64,000 bases of DNA from Thelephora terrestris (GCA_015956445.1 WIUZ02000010.1:806001-870000); one strand, 5' to 3'. Positions 1 to 12,700 are shown, counted from the stretch's first letter. Notes: generated by a model not told the origin, from the sequence alone. Made by a program: numbers and translations.

Positions 1-807
1 AGAACGTTGCCACTAGCTAAAGTCTGGATGCCGGCCGTCGGAGCTTCATGAACAAACAGCACTTTCCGGTGTGAAGAAGGTGTGGTGATGAGAGGTGCAG
101 AGGGCTCCTGAGCCACAAAGCAGACCCACGGTTCCAGCAGGGGCAGATTACAGCTGCATTCGTGCCTTCGCCCGCGATCTCTGCAAGTTTCGGCGAGAGA
201 TGGGTGAGACCTAGGGAATGGTACACCGAACGAGGAGAGCCCACGCATCTGGGGGGTCAAAGCGGGTTGAAGAGAAAGCCCCGCCAGAGCCCCGCCGGCA
301 GTGTTTTGTATATGTCGTATTTCATTAATTCCAGATGAGGGGCTTAGAGATAATATCGACGTGCTGACTCATCGTCTTGCTCAATGTTGTACCGCCCCCT
401 GCTTCCAACCGTGCCGATACCCGTAAATCCCTTCAACCCTCTTTGATCACACACGTGCGGGCCCCTCTTCGTTCGTCAAGTACTTTGAACGATTTTGGGT
501 CGCCTATGTTAGTCCCGAGTCGGAGCTTCTCGAGATGAACGTTTGAACCCAGACCCGGAACTGTACCGGTCAACTCGTGTCGGGGCACGTACCACGCGAC
601 CCTTCCAGACTCCAGAAAAGGCATTCAGGAGTAGGAAGACACAGCGGGCGAACAAGATAGTGGCAGCCTTTGAGAGTGTCGACAGAGACGCGATTTCAGC
701 GGTGGTGAGTGGGGACGAGACGGTGTTTAGGGTAAGGTACCCGTGTTTAGATTTTGGTTCTCCCGGTGAGTTGGTTGTTCTCGGCCCAAATTAATCAAGG
801 TATAAGG
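1..807. other. Left flank without a supported gene
   Basis: No reading frame here shows a recognisable domain or a consistent set of splice sites. Short open frames exist (for example 543-794 on the plus strand, 83 codons) but their codons and composition look random to me. The segment ends with the TATAAGG copy at 801-807 that is repeated on the far side of the transposon at 808-7601, so before that insertion this DNA was directly joined to the 3' flank of the peroxin gene at 7872. Confidence 0.4.
801..807. repeat. Target site duplication, left copy (TATAAGG)
   Basis: Seven bases immediately left of the transposon end at 808. The identical heptamer lies immediately right of the other end, at 7602-7608. 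Confidence 0.75.
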
Positions 808-1114
808 CCCAGTGAGAAATCGCGCGAATGGGAACGAGCCGGGTTCATCACTGGCGAACCGGAACGAAACGTGGCAACCGGGATCTAGGCCATGCAACTC
901 GGGTCTATCCGAAGTCGCGTGGACTTAATTAGTTCGCGCGAAGTGCAACTTCTTTAAGCTTCTCTAATTCATTTTGTACACTTAAAACATATCTTCGTGT
1001 TATCTGAATATTTGGCGTGAATTGAGATGATTTTTTTTCGAAAATTCCTAAGTCCCTCCTTCGCTCTAAGCCTCCCATATCTCCCGGGAGCATATTGCCA
1101 ACTCCCTTCCTCGA

Positions 1115-4100
1115 ATGTCCCTTGCCTTAGGTGGAGATGGGGACCCCTCGAAACTTCCTTGCAAGTGTGCGAAGTGTGCGCTTCACGGCGTAAGGTACCT
1201 TGCTAGACGGACGTGGTATAACCACAACCCGGGAGGAAAAAAAGCAAAACTTCCGAACCTTTCCCTACAAGAAATCGACCATATGATGGACCTCCCTGCC
1301 CCCAAGCGTACCAGAAGAGCTAAGAAGCGTTATGGAGAAGAAATCGTGCAGATGCGCGCACACATATCTAGCCGAATCGCGGGATCGAGCTCTGTACGTA
1401 TCATATCAGATCAATATATGCGCTCTAGTTAAGTGATATTCATGAAATAATTTTTCCAGCGTGTTGAGAGACGTGAGATGACCCCAGAACTGCCCCAGTT
1501 TACCCGTCCGATGGATGGATCTCAATTTGAAGAGACTCACCCCCCTGCCGCCTTAAGCAACGAAAACGAGGAGACTGACCGAGATCGCCTTCGTTCTCCT
1601 TCTCCGGCTGGTGACAGAATGGAAGAAGACCTCCTTCCACCCCCTCTTACCCTCACAAGGAACGATGCAGATCCCCCAGATGATCAAGACGACCCTCCTC
1701 TCGATCCCGATCCCGGCGTACACCCTCCTCGCAATTTTGATTCTGACGAAGATCCCCCACCTCCTGATTCTGATTCTGACGAAGGCGATCCTCCTTCTGA
1801 CGAAGATCCTGGCGAAGCTGCTCCTCCTATTGACACTGGTCCTGGTGAGGACGACCCTCCGCTTGACTCTGATTCCGAGGAGGAGCCCCATATCACTTTG
1901 GATAAACTGAAGACCAGCTTCCAGTTTATCCAGATGGCCAAGGCAGCTACTCTGGAGTCCCAGTTCAGTCCGGCTGAACTCAGAACGCTTCGGGAGCCTC
2001 AGGAGGTCCATTTCTCTCCATCTGACGACCCAGATCTCCGGCTTTCCATCGACTTCTATATCTCGTCGCTGGATCACACTCAGTCCCAGAGGGCGTACTC
2101 TAAGGCTCAGTCTATTGTTCAGAGGACCTTCCCTAACTCGAACATGCTTTCTTACGACCAAGTTAAACGGCGGGTTTCTGACCTCTCTGGGATTGTCACC
2201 TGGAAACACGACATGTGCTTCCATTCTTGCGTCGGCTTCACTGGGCCCTATGCGAACCTAGAGACGTGTCCTGACCGTCGTTGTCTCGAGCCACGCTACG
2301 ACCAAGAGGAGCTTCGGAAATCTCATGGGAAGAAGAAAGTTCCTCGAAAGCAATTTACGACCTTCGCTCTTGGTCCGCAACTACAGGCTCGTCGGAGGAG
2401 CTCTGAGATGTCTCGCAAGATGTCCTACCGGTGCGAGAAGACTCGGGAGGAACGAGCTCGCAATCTGGATGCCGAGGACTATAGCTTCGACGACATCTTC
2501 TGCGGCTCAGATTATCTCGAGGCCGTTGAAAAGGGCGAAATCTCTGATGACGATATGGTCGTTATGTTCTCTATCGACGGCGCGCAACTCTATCGCAACA
2601 AAAAATCGGATTGCTGGATCTACATCTGGCTTATTCTGGATCTTGCGCCTGATCAGCGCTACAAAATTCGCAACATTCTGCCCGGGGGTGTTATTCCAGG
2701 TCCTGGGCATCCGAAAAATTTAGATTCCTTCCTTTTCCCTGGATTGGCGCATCTCTCTGCCCTTCAAAAGGAAGGCTTGCGCATATACGACGCATACCGC
2801 CGCAGGGTATACACCTCCCTGATCTTCTTCCTCCTCGCTCTTGCAGATGCCATCGCTATGGCAGATCTCAGCGGCTCTGTTGGCCATCACGGCAAGAGAG
2901 GCTGCCGTCTTCTCTGCGAGCTCATCGGGCGAAATAAACTGGGTGGCCCACACTACTATCCGGCTTTACTCCGACCCCATGACGACCCGGACGATCCAGA
3001 TCCAGATCCAGAACGCACTCATCCAGACGTCAAAATCTCGAACCTTCCCTTGGTGGATCCACTCAAATATCGCGCAAATTTGAAGAAGGTCATCACTTCG
3101 CGGACCAATGCGGACTATCGAGAGAACCGACTCGACACTGGTATCAGGAAGGCCAGTCTATTTGATTGCCTCTCCCGTAGCCTCAAACCGCCAACTTGTT
3201 TTCCTGGCGACATCATGCATCAGCCGGTTATAAATCTTACAGCTCTGATGTTCGATCTCTGGTGCGATCGCGAAGGCTGTCGTAAGGCGGATCCTGATGG
3301 TGTCTGGGACTGGGCTGTTCTAAATGGAGATGTTTGGAAGACCCACGGAAAGAAGGTTGCGGACGCTGCGGTTTATTTCCCTCGTTCCTTCGACCGAACC
3401 CCTCGGAATCCGGCGAAGAAGATCTCAAGTGGCTATAAGGCCTGGGAACTGCTCCTCTATTTCTACGGCCTAGGACCCGGTCTCTTTTATGGAATTATTC
3501 CAGAGAAGTATTATCGACACTACTGTAAGCTAGTCATCGGTATTCGAATTATCTACCAACGCCGGATCTCACGCCAACAACTCCAACTCGCCCACAAACT
3601 TCTTCTCGAGTGGGTCCTCGAATTCGAACTTCTGTATTATCAACGGAAGATCGAGCGCCTTCATTTTGTTCGGCAGTGTGTCCACTCGGTGACTCATCTC
3701 GGCCCTGAAACTGCCCGACTAGGACCACCTTCGCTTTCGGCCCAGTGGACCATGGAGCGCGTCATCGGAATTTTCGGCTCGCTTATCAAACAGCCGTCCA
3801 ATCCGTTTGCAAATCTTACGGAACAGGCCAAGAAGGTTGCAGAAATCAATTCCCTTGTTGCCATCTGGCCGGAACTCGAACCCAAGACGAGTGACCCCCA
3901 CGGATCGATTGACATTGGCCAAGGATATCTCTTGCTGGGTCCCAAAGACGAGAAGCCCTATGACGTCCCTCAAGTTGAACAAGACGCCCTCAAAATGTTT
4001 TACTCCAGCATCCCAAATCGTGGATCCACCCCTCCAAAATCTATTTACCGATGGGGAAGACTCCGGATTCCAACTGAACAGGTTGCGCGTTCTTATTGGA

Positions 4101-4528
4101 AAGAGGAAGTCCGCTCGTCTAGAAGGGCACGTACCGATCGAAATCTTAAGGTACGCGAGCTTACTTCATTCGCGTCTGGGTTTTGATCTGCACTAACGTA
4201 AATCCCACAGGTTCTCCATCAAGGTGCCGTTCGTATTGCTGAGGCAAGATATTACTTCCGCACAGACATTGCTGGAGTTCGGGAGACCCTCGCCGTTTGT
4301 TCCCTCTACTCCCCCGCCAATGAACGACTTAACCGAGAGACGTACGGTGCCCTCAATGTATTTGAATACAAGGGTGAGGGTAGTTTAATCATTATTCGAG
4401 CAACGTCCATCATCTCAGTTGTAACGATGGTACCATTTGGTGAACAAGTTCAGGGACGTTCTACCTTCTTTTTTTTAGTAGAAAAATTTGCACTAGGCGT
4501 AGTTGATACAGGTGTAATTTTAGAGTAG
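1115..4528 (+). CDS. Tnp2-like (Transposase_21 family) transposase
   Basis: DDE-type transposase of the Tnp2 family common in mushroom genomes; it would excise and insert the surrounding element in the nucleus. I read three exons (1115-1393, 1460-4150, 4211-4528), all joins in phase, giving about 1,095 residues. Residues 16-37 hold a CxCxxC...H...H pattern that looks like a small zinc-binding motif. Next comes a long low-complexity acidic/proline stretch (about residues 125-240), then the conserved core with FSIDGAQLYRNK and LPGGVIPGPGHPKNLDSF, and a C-terminal end rich in hydrophobic residues (VVTMVPF, FFLVEKFALG) encoded by the third exon. The start is the first ATG in frame and lies 308 bp inside the left end. 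No internal stop is seen. The exact superfamily name (CACTA-like versus another basidiomycete clade) needs a profile search. Confidence 0.85.
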
Positions 4529-4711
4529 GGCAAGGATATACGGGATAGCTGGTGTACCGTGATTTAATGTATTTTGATCGGAGTAGATACACTTCGCCTC
4601 GGTTAGATCAGATAAGCCCGATCGGACTCCGTGTTTCTGCGTCCGTTCGCCCAATTTTTTTCTCTTTTTCTCTTTTCTCAGCTTTTCTTCCTACCACCAC
4701 CTTCTTCCAGG

Positions 4712-7261
4712 ATGCCATCGTCTCCGTCCATTTTTTCCAGCGACTTTGAGATCGGAGTTAGCTCGGATGCTCTCTCGGCCTCATCCCACCTATCTGCTCG
4801 GAACACAGGGTTCCTGCCGCTCTCGGATATGGGCCCGCCAAGCCAAAACAATCCTCGCGAATTTGGCGGGTTTTTTTCCCCTCCAGGTGGCGATCCTATG
4901 CGCTCCCAGCAAATGTTCATGGGATCTAGCTCTGTACGTACTCTATGTTCCCTCTGGTTGATATTCTATATCTTTAAAAGCGTCCGGGATCTTATCACGG
5001 CCCTCCCTACACCCAAACGACCCCATACGACCACGTTTCTCGCATGAGTGTTCCGTTTGAAGAGTTCACGAGGGTGCGCAACGATCGTGATTTCTGGCGC
5101 ACCAAATACCACGAGTTAAAGTGAGTTCTCCTGCCGCATATATGCTATCATATAGCTTCATTTGTCGAATATATGCGCATAATTATTGACTATATGCACC
5201 TATTTTAACTTGTATATCGCACTAACTTAACAAAACCACATCTAGGAGTACCCACGACACTGTCATGGAGAATATCATCGACAACGTCGCCGATATCTCC
5301 AAGAAAATATCCGCTCGGATCATAGCGTCGCAAACGACCCCCGAAGTGAAGACCCTCGATGATCCCGACGCCCCCATGACGATATCCATCGCATCTGATT
5401 CGTCTGGAACCTCCGACCCACCTCGGCCGTCGTCGCTGTCCACCCCAAAATACACCCGACAGCCACTTCCCCAGCTTGACCCGGCGACATACCCACTTGT
5501 CAATCACTGGGGAAACGACGGTTACAACGGGAACCGAAAGGGTGGGAAGAGGGGTGGTGAGGATACCCTCGAGGAGAAGGCGCCGAAGACCTCCGTCTTG
5601 TCCAGTTTCATGGAAGACGAAACCGGGAGGGAGATTCCTGAGAAGGTTAGGAAAGCCGCGCGCAAGACGGCTAAACAATTTTTCCAGGAGATCCTTGACA
5701 GCAACCGCGCTCCCGCCAACTGGGGAGAAGCTCCCCGCGACATCGAAAATGAGCTCGTCCACATCCTGGAGAGCGAATTTTTTTGGCTCCGACTCTGCGA
5801 GGGTCACTGGAAAGCCATCAAAGTGGCTACCAACAGCTACTCCCAGTGGCACCGCAAGGCTCTATTGCGTAAGGCCGCCGCCGAAGCTAAGAAGACAGCA
5901 GCCATGAGAAGGGCTGAGGCAGAGGTAATTGACGTCGACGCTGATGACGCCGATGAAACCAGGACCTCCAAACGTCCCAGGGACGAAGAGGAGGAGGCTG
6001 CAGGACGTCAGAAACATCGTCGCATTGACGAGCCTCAACCCACCCCTCGACCTCGCCCCACAGTAGTCCAGCCCAATGTTCCACGCAAACAGGTATGAGT
6101 GTCGTTTTTTATAGACTGTATTTGCTGCTAATACCACCTGCTAGAATATCTTGTACGAATTTATGGGTATATGCGCGAGTGAAGTCACGTACTGACTCCA
6201 TCTGCACAGTGACAAGATGAAACTTACGCCGGCCGTAGAAATGATTCCGTTGACTCAGGTATGTGATTCTGGGGTCGTCTGTATGGTTCAATTGATTTCC
6301 CTGCCTCAAGGTTGTCTCGGAAGAAAATCTACGCCCGTCTGCTTCTGGTCTCTCCCGGCGTGCATCCGACCATCCTCCCGCTTCGCTTGACTCTGCACCT
6401 GTTCCTGCCCCCCTCGAAACCTCTCTTGCACTTGCTGCTGCTATCGCTGCTGGTCCATCTGAACCACCTGTCCTCGGTCCTGCATCTAATCCTACGCCTG
6501 TCTCTGTTGCTGCGCCGACACCTGTTGTTGCTCCTGTCTCTGTTTCTGTGCCGGCATCTGTTTCTGCGACTGCTCTTGTTCTTGAGCCTCTCCCAACGAC
6601 TCCCCTCGAACGTTCTGACCCACCTGCTGCTCAGGTCAACCCTGGTAAAGCCCCTAGCCCTGCGAAAAAAACTCCGGCTCTTCTTCTCGCCCCAATGGAA
6701 GACTCTGCCGGCCCCTCTGCCTCTGGTTCCGGCCTTGCTGATAACTCGGACGTTCAGCAAGACACTCAAGTTGCTCAGACGGCTCCGAAGAAGAAGGCGA
6801 CCACGAAGAAGGCAAAGGCGGCCCCAAAGAAGGCAAAGGTGGCCCCAAAGAAGGCTCCCGCGAAGAAGAAATTCAAGAAACTCACCGGAAAGTATGTTGT
6901 ATTCTTATATTTTCTTCATTCACCACGCTTACATCTATTCCAGGGAATTATTCTACGGCGATTGGAAGGCAGCCAATCCTCAAAAAGAACAGGTAGACTT
7001 CGAGAACGCCTGGAAGGCTGGCAGGCCGGTTGACCGCAAGGTATGTCACGAATCCCTTTGTATGTTATCTTATCTGACGCCGACTTCGATCAGATGTACA
7101 ATGCACGCGCGCGTGAACTTGTAAGTCACAATTATATTCTTAACTAATTGCGATGTCTATCTAACGAAACCTTCCAACAGAATGACGATCGGGAGCAATA
7201 CGAGAAAGAAGAGGCTGAGAAGGAACAGGCCGAAAAGGAACAGGCCGAGAAAGAGACTTAG
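4712..7261 (+). CDS. Companion gene of the transposon, function unknown
   Basis: Nine exons join in phase: 4712-4933, 4981-5120, 5246-6092, 6145-6152 (an 8-nt micro-exon), 6210-6258, 6311-6891, 6944-7040, 7094-7120 and 7181-7261, giving about 683 residues. The N-terminal third is Ser/Pro-rich. Residues about 120-330 form a more ordered part with FWRTKYHELK, AARKTAKQFFQEIL and ESEFFWLRLCEGHWKA. Then follow a long Ala/Pro/Val-rich linker, a Lys/Ala-rich histone H1-like stretch (AAPKKAKVAPKK), the motif LFYGDWKAANP and an acidic Glu/Lys tail. It lies 183 bp downstream of the transposase on the same strand and within the same ends, so it is best seen as an element-encoded DNA-binding or regulatory partner. 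I do not recognise a named domain. Confidence 0.65.
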
Positions 7262-7601
7262 ATGTGTTGTTGTGTCCGTCGCGAGAGGGACTGGGTATGG
7301 TGTGGTATGGGGACGGAAGGAAATTAGATATCAGTAGACCCGCATTGAACGTCACCGTCTTTAGATCCAAATAGAAATTGTTCGCTCTCGCTAGATCCCG
7401 GTGTGAATTCGAGATCTATTTGGATCTATTCAAATCTAACCGTACAAACGAGTCCATTAAATATTGCTACGATTAGAAACTAATAGAACAAATCTAAGGA
7501 ATGAGCCATTTGCGCGAGCCAGGACAACCGTTATCCAATCTGGTCAACTACCCGATCAAATTCGAACGGGTTCGCCCGGGTTCGACCGGTTTCTCACTGG
7601 G

Positions 7602-7608
7602 TATAAGG
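7602..7608. repeat. Target site duplication, right copy (TATAAGG)
   Basis: Seven bases immediately right of the transposon end at 7601, matching 801-807 exactly. Confidence 0.75.
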
Positions 7609-7871
7609 TTCGAGTGCGATCGATATTGGTACAGATCTCGATGAGAAGGTTTCGTGGGTAGATCGAGTCGAGGTGTCACCGTGTCAGGCATAGGCAACGG
7701 CTCGGAGTGTCGGCGCGGGAGGTGGTGATCCTTACCGCTATCGTCCTTTTGAGGTGGAAATTGGGAGGGATGAGGTACAGGTGGCTTCCCTGACCAGAGA
7801 GGGAGCATATACCAGAGCTGATGAACGTGCGGCAGAAAACCGGGTCCTAGTGTACAGAACATCTCACTCGG
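7609..7871. other. 3' flank of the peroxin gene
   Basis: Between the transposon's right-hand target duplication and the peroxin stop codon. It probably holds the peroxin 3' untranslated region and its terminator. The transposon landed about 265 bp beyond the peroxin stop and does not break its coding sequence. Confidence 0.4.
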
Positions 7872-9560
7872 TCACTCAAACTCGAAGCCTTTGAAATCTG
7901 TAGGGGATCCCGTATAGTAAATTCTATGGGTCCACCTCCTTCTTCTGGTCATACCGCCAGTGGGGGTCTTCCACTCTTCTAATGGTTCTGGTCTTGGATC
8001 GAGCCAGGCGTCGTTGGTGTATATCCAACCACCTGTGTACGATAAATCTACTGGGAATCGACACGGGAGGATTAAGGGCTCACTATCGTCTGCTCGACAT
8101 GTTAACCAACTGCCGGTTATATCCGGCCGCCAATCTTCAGTTTCCACGAAAGACCACCCCTCGTCCAGATCAAAATTCAAACAACTGCTGGGGGGGGTGT
8201 CAATCCATGAGAATCTGTCGTCACACAAAAGAGACCGAAGATAGAAGGGAAAGAAGACGGACCTGATGTCGCCACCTTCTGCAATCCCGCTCCATCCGTC
8301 TCGGCCCCGGGTCCATGCTTTCCTTTCACCACTTTTGAGGTTGGATTTACCCCACCCCATCCGGTTGTTCTTCCCAACGGCGCTAGTGATGTCGTGCGCG
8401 CCTTGTGGAGATGAACCGAGAAAACTGGTCCCACCAAGCCCGCTCATGGTTGGGGCAGTTGAGCCAGATGTTTCTCTTGAATTCGGGTTCCACCGTTCAT
8501 TCTCAAATACTTCGACTTGACGCAATTGCGTGCGCCAGTGCTTGTCTCCAAGTTTGTCGTCATCGAGAACTTTGTGGAACCACGAAAAGCCAGTTTTCCA
8601 GAAAGGGATTATGACCGTGGAGATGATGGCGGGAAGGAGGGTAGACCGAGTGAATGGATGAGTAAAGAAGAACGGAAGCAATCCCATGAAGAGAGCTGCA
8701 AGGCGGAATGGGATGAGGTAGACAAGGGGGATGGAGAGGAGCAGGGTAACGATGGCGGTGGTGAGAAGGAGGGGCGTGTAAGGCGTTTGATAGGTTAGAT
8801 GGGGGAGGATGGGAAGGATGGCATCGTCTACGTCAGATCTATGGGCGCATTCAGATACCGCAATCACCCTGGGACATTACAGAGACGTACACGACGCCCA
8901 TGAGATTCTGGATGCATTGCAGGTTGGCTTGCCAAACCGCAGTTCCCTCGAATACTTGGGGAGGGGGAGCGGGTGGTATGCCATCCCTGGCATCCTGACT
9001 GGCATCGGCTGTCTGGGCCGGATGAGTCCTGAGCAAGATTGCAACAAGGAGGGCGTTAGGAATTAGGAGGGTTAATTCCGGGAAGAAACCTGGAGAACGC
9101 CACCGTTCAGCTTAGAACAACGAACCTGCCGGGAGAAGGGGAACTAACAGAGGAACGCATATACGGCCATCCACACGGTCGTGACTTTCCATCCTCTTTT
9201 CCACGTCAAGATCTCTTCGATGCGATCCTGAAGCCAGAAGACTGGACCAACTTTTGACACGAACCGACGAAAATTGGCCGTCGTTATTGGGATGGACAGC
9301 GGGTCCCGGGTGCTGATGAGGGCGCCTGGACCGCGTTGACCCGATAAGTTACCAGCGGTGGGAATTCCAGCGGTTGAAGCCAAGAGCATGGCTGGTAGGT
9401 TGCTCAGCATCGATTTCGCTGGAGATATTGTGGGTTCTGTGGGGGTCGCAGAAGAGTGCGCGGGCTTGACAGAGGTCTGTATGCGAGGTTGAGGTTGTGT
9501 AGACCGAACATCGCCGGGAGAGAGGCGATGAGCGACGGAAGGAATATCGACGTAGTCCAT
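7872..9560 (-). CDS. Pex23/Pex30-type peroxin with dysferlin domain
   Basis: Integral membrane protein of the fungal Pex23/30/31/32 group, which controls peroxisome number and size from the endoplasmic reticulum and peroxisomal membrane. Four exons (9149-9560, 8891-9089, 8263-8838, 7872-8184) join in phase to about 499 residues. Hydrophobic segments occur after CFFPELTLL and at TPLLLTTAIVTLLLSIPLVYL. The dysferlin region begins with EVFENERWNPN and ends with the signature GWSFVETEDWRPDI, GGWIYTNDAWLDP and TGGMTRRRRWTHRIYY. The third intron (8185-8262) is in frame and contains no stop, so it could be read through by mistake. The start ATG at 9560 faces the polyketide synthase start at 9704. 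Confidence 0.88.
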
Positions 9561-9703
9561 GGGAAGAGACTGGCAGACAGACTCTGATTTGAACCTTCTC
9601 CCGACCGATTCGCATGTTGCCGAATCTCTCTTATTCATGGCTTTTTCTCATCCGCTGCTCCCGCTCGTCTCTCTTCCCTCTCAGTCATCTACCAACGTCG
9701 GGG
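9561..9703. promoter_or_regulatory. Shared 143-bp intergenic region between divergent genes
   Basis: The peroxin (-) and polyketide synthase (+) start codons face each other across only 143 bp, so any promoters must overlap. The sequence is pyrimidine-rich on the plus strand (runs of CTCTCTTCCCTCTC near 9668), as in many fungal promoters. An in-frame upstream ATG at 9614 could extend the polyketide synthase by 30 residues; I prefer 9704 because the SAT domain starts right after it. Confidence 0.5.
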
Positions 9704-12700
9704 ATGAACGTCTCTTCCCGAAAAGTCGTCGTCCCAATCTTTTCTGGCTTTGGCACGACCGATGCCATCTCTGACGCGTGGCTCAAACAGTCTCGCTCTG
9801 ATTCTCTCTCGCCATCCGGTTCGCTTCTGTTGCAATCGTGCTATCGCTCCTTCCTTGAAGAACTTGCTTCTCTCTGCTCCGAGGACTTCTCTCTTCTGGG
9901 CATCTCTCTCGACGACTTTTCCACTCCAACCTCGCTTCTCGCTCACGAAAGAAACAACGGCCACATCCTGCTCTCACACAGCTCCCTTTTCCTTTCCCAA
10001 GCTCTTCGGTGGCTCTCCACATACGACTATTCTCACCCGGGCCCCTTTGCTCATCCATGCGATGCCACCGTCGGATGTCTCTCCTTCTCTCTTGGAGTTC
10101 TCATGACGCCTGTTATCGCGTCCTCGACTACACTTCTCGACTATCTGTACTCTGCCGTCGAAGCTTATAAAGTCACACTATGGATCGGGATTCGCGTGCA
10201 CATATATCACCACATAAATCTTTCTCGCATCACCCTTCGTGATTCCTCTTGGAGTATTGTCTGCATCGGTGTAAGCCAAATTGTGGCCCAGAGTCTCATA
10301 GCCGATTTTCACATTGCCGTGAGCGACATCGATCATCTCGCGGCTTCTTCTAACTCTCAGGCCTAGAACGAAGATTACCCCCACATATACATCACCTCCA
10401 CTCTCTCCTCATCTGCAGTCACTATCTCTGGCCCACCTCACGTTCTAGCCGAATTCACCAAGTCATTTGCAGACGCTTTCTCGGTGCTTCCCGCTCACGC
10501 CTATGCCCTCCATCACGTAGAATCCGCACATCAAGGAACAAGAAATCAAGTGCTCTGCGATATTCGTGATCGAGGTATCAAATTTCCCACCAGGGATGCT
10601 CTCAAAGTGCCAATCATTTCCACTTCTACCGGAGAATCTGCTTCCTCTAGTGCCCCGCTTGTCGAAGAGATCGTGGATATGATTCTGACACAAGCTGTCG
10701 ATTGGGGTCGAGTCGTTTCGTCGGCTGTTGACAGACTGAAATCCCTCCGGCAGCCCGTAGAGGTGCTCAACATAGGACCTGGAAATAGCTTGGCCCATGA
10801 CTTCGAGCAAAAAATCTCTGCCGCCGGTCTGGACGTTTACCTTCGCGATATCTCTTTTACCAAACACACTGCTCCTCTCATGGAACCTATTGCTGTCGTT
10901 GGAATGGCCGTGAATATGCCTGGTGCGCCTAACATTGATAAATTCTGGGAGCTTCTTCAGAAGGGAGAAAGTACCTTGTCTCAGGTAGGGGTCTGTCTGT
11001 GGTGGTATGCAACGTCCCAACCTGACTACTTTCCTTCCAGATACCTGAAATGCGGTTCGACACAACCCACATCCCCGCTTACTCAGATTCTCCCTCGACG
11101 ATCGCCCGGATGGGGAACTTTCTTTCGAATCCCGCAGCATTTGACCACAAGTTTTTCAACATCTCCCCTCGTGCGGCAGAAGCCATGGACCCTCAGCAAC
11201 GTGTTCTCCTGCACGTGGCCCACGCTGCTTTAGAAGATGCTGGGTACGCACCCGACTCCACTCGCAGCTGGAAGAGGGAGGATTTCGGATGTTTTATCGG
11301 GGCTGCGACAGGGGAATGGGCAGATTGTTTGAGGGAACGGGCGGACCTATACCACAGCACAGGCACATAATTTCCTTCCGTATATCGTGCATCTCTAACG
11401 ATCTGTGCCCTAGGTACTCTCCGGGCCTTTCTGAGTGGGCGGATATCTCACTTCATGAAATGGGGAGGACCGTCTATCGTCGTCGACACAGCTTGCTCGT
11501 CATCTATAGTGGCAATTTACCAAGCTTGTCGCGCCCTGCAGAATGGGGACTGTACCGCTGCTCTGACTGGAGGAGTGAACATCATATGCAGTCCTGACGT
11601 GCGTTGGTCCTGTTGTCCCCACGAAAAATGTCTGATGCGTATGCTGTCGATGTAGAACTTTGTTGGTCTGAGCAAAGGCCGGTTCCTCTCCCCTACAGGG
11701 CAATGCAAACCATTTGATGCCTCGGCAGACGGTTACGCCAGATCCGAAGGGTGTGGACTCTTCGTCTTAAAGCTCCTTTCGTCCGCATTAGAGGAGAACG
11801 ATCGAATCCTAGGAGTCATCCGTGGGGTCGAAGTAAACCAGAACCACAGGAACATATCAATCACGCGCCCAGATGTTGACAGCCAGCGGTCGTTATTCGA
11901 GAGATTGTGCTTACGAAGCGGAACGAACCCTCAGGATGTCAGCGTTATTGAGGCGCATGGTACGGGGACGCAAGTTGGGGACAAGTGTGAGGTCGAGAGC
12001 CTTAGCCTCGTATTCGGATCGACGGATCGTTCTCCTTCCATCGGCCAATGCGGGGCTACTTCACCGCACCACTTGTTGCATTTGGGCTCTGTCAAGGCAA
12101 ACATCGGGCATCTCGAGGCAGCATCCGGGGCCGCCGGGTTGGCAAAGTTACTGCTGATGCTCCGCTACCGTCGGGTCCCCAGGTTAATCTCCCTCAACAC
12201 GCTGAATTCTGAGTTAGGGAGTGAAGAGGAGCTGGCAGAGATGGGGATCGTGTTCGATCGAGAGAGCGTCGAATGGGGCACTACGGGCAAAAGGACTGCA
12301 GTCCTGAATAACTTTGGAGCTGCTGGGTCAAACGGGGCGTTGATTCTAGAGGAATATACCACTGAAGATTTCCCGAGCGCTTTGGACGAGCCTCCGGCTG
12401 CCCCGACCCAATCACATCCGGTCGTCTTCGGTTTCTCTGCAAAGTCTCTGGAAGCAGTCGAAAAGCTCCAGTCGTGCTACCTTAACTCCATTTCTGGCAC
12501 AACGGCACCTTTCCTTCGAGACTTGGCCTACACGTCGACGGCTCGTCGGCAGCTATACCCTTATCGCGTTTCTATCACCGCAGACTCACCCGACACTCTC
12601 ATCTCAAACCTCGAGTCAGCCGTTCCCAACCAAGTGGTGTCAGTAAAGAAGGTTGCATTCGTTTTCTCTGGTCAAGGCCTCCAGTACCTTGGGATGGGAG

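Larger units (their letters stand above)
808..7601 (+). mobile_element. Two-gene DNA transposon with Tnp2-like transposase
   Basis: A 6,794-bp element bounded by inverted ends and a target duplication. The left end reads CCCAGTGAGAAA from 808 and the right end, on the opposite strand from 7601, reads the same 12 bases; similarity continues imperfectly for about 20 more bases. TATAAGG occurs directly outside both ends (801-807 and 7602-7608), which I take as the 7-bp target site duplication. Inside are two genes in the same direction, a Tnp2-like transposase and a companion gene. The ends contain CAGTG/CACTG, similar to CACTA-group elements, but a 7-bp duplication is longer than the 2-3 bp usual for that group. 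Both genes can be read without a frameshift, so the copy may be young or autonomous. Confidence 0.8.

Noticed and set aside
1553-2224. 223-codon minus-strand frame opposite the transposase
   Set aside because: It mirrors the Asp/Pro-rich repeat of the transposase frame; composition is Arg/Val/Ile-rich without motif.
6312-7124. 270-codon Leu/Arg-rich plus-strand frame
   Set aside because: It is an out-of-frame reading of the Ala/Pro/Val-rich exon of the companion gene.
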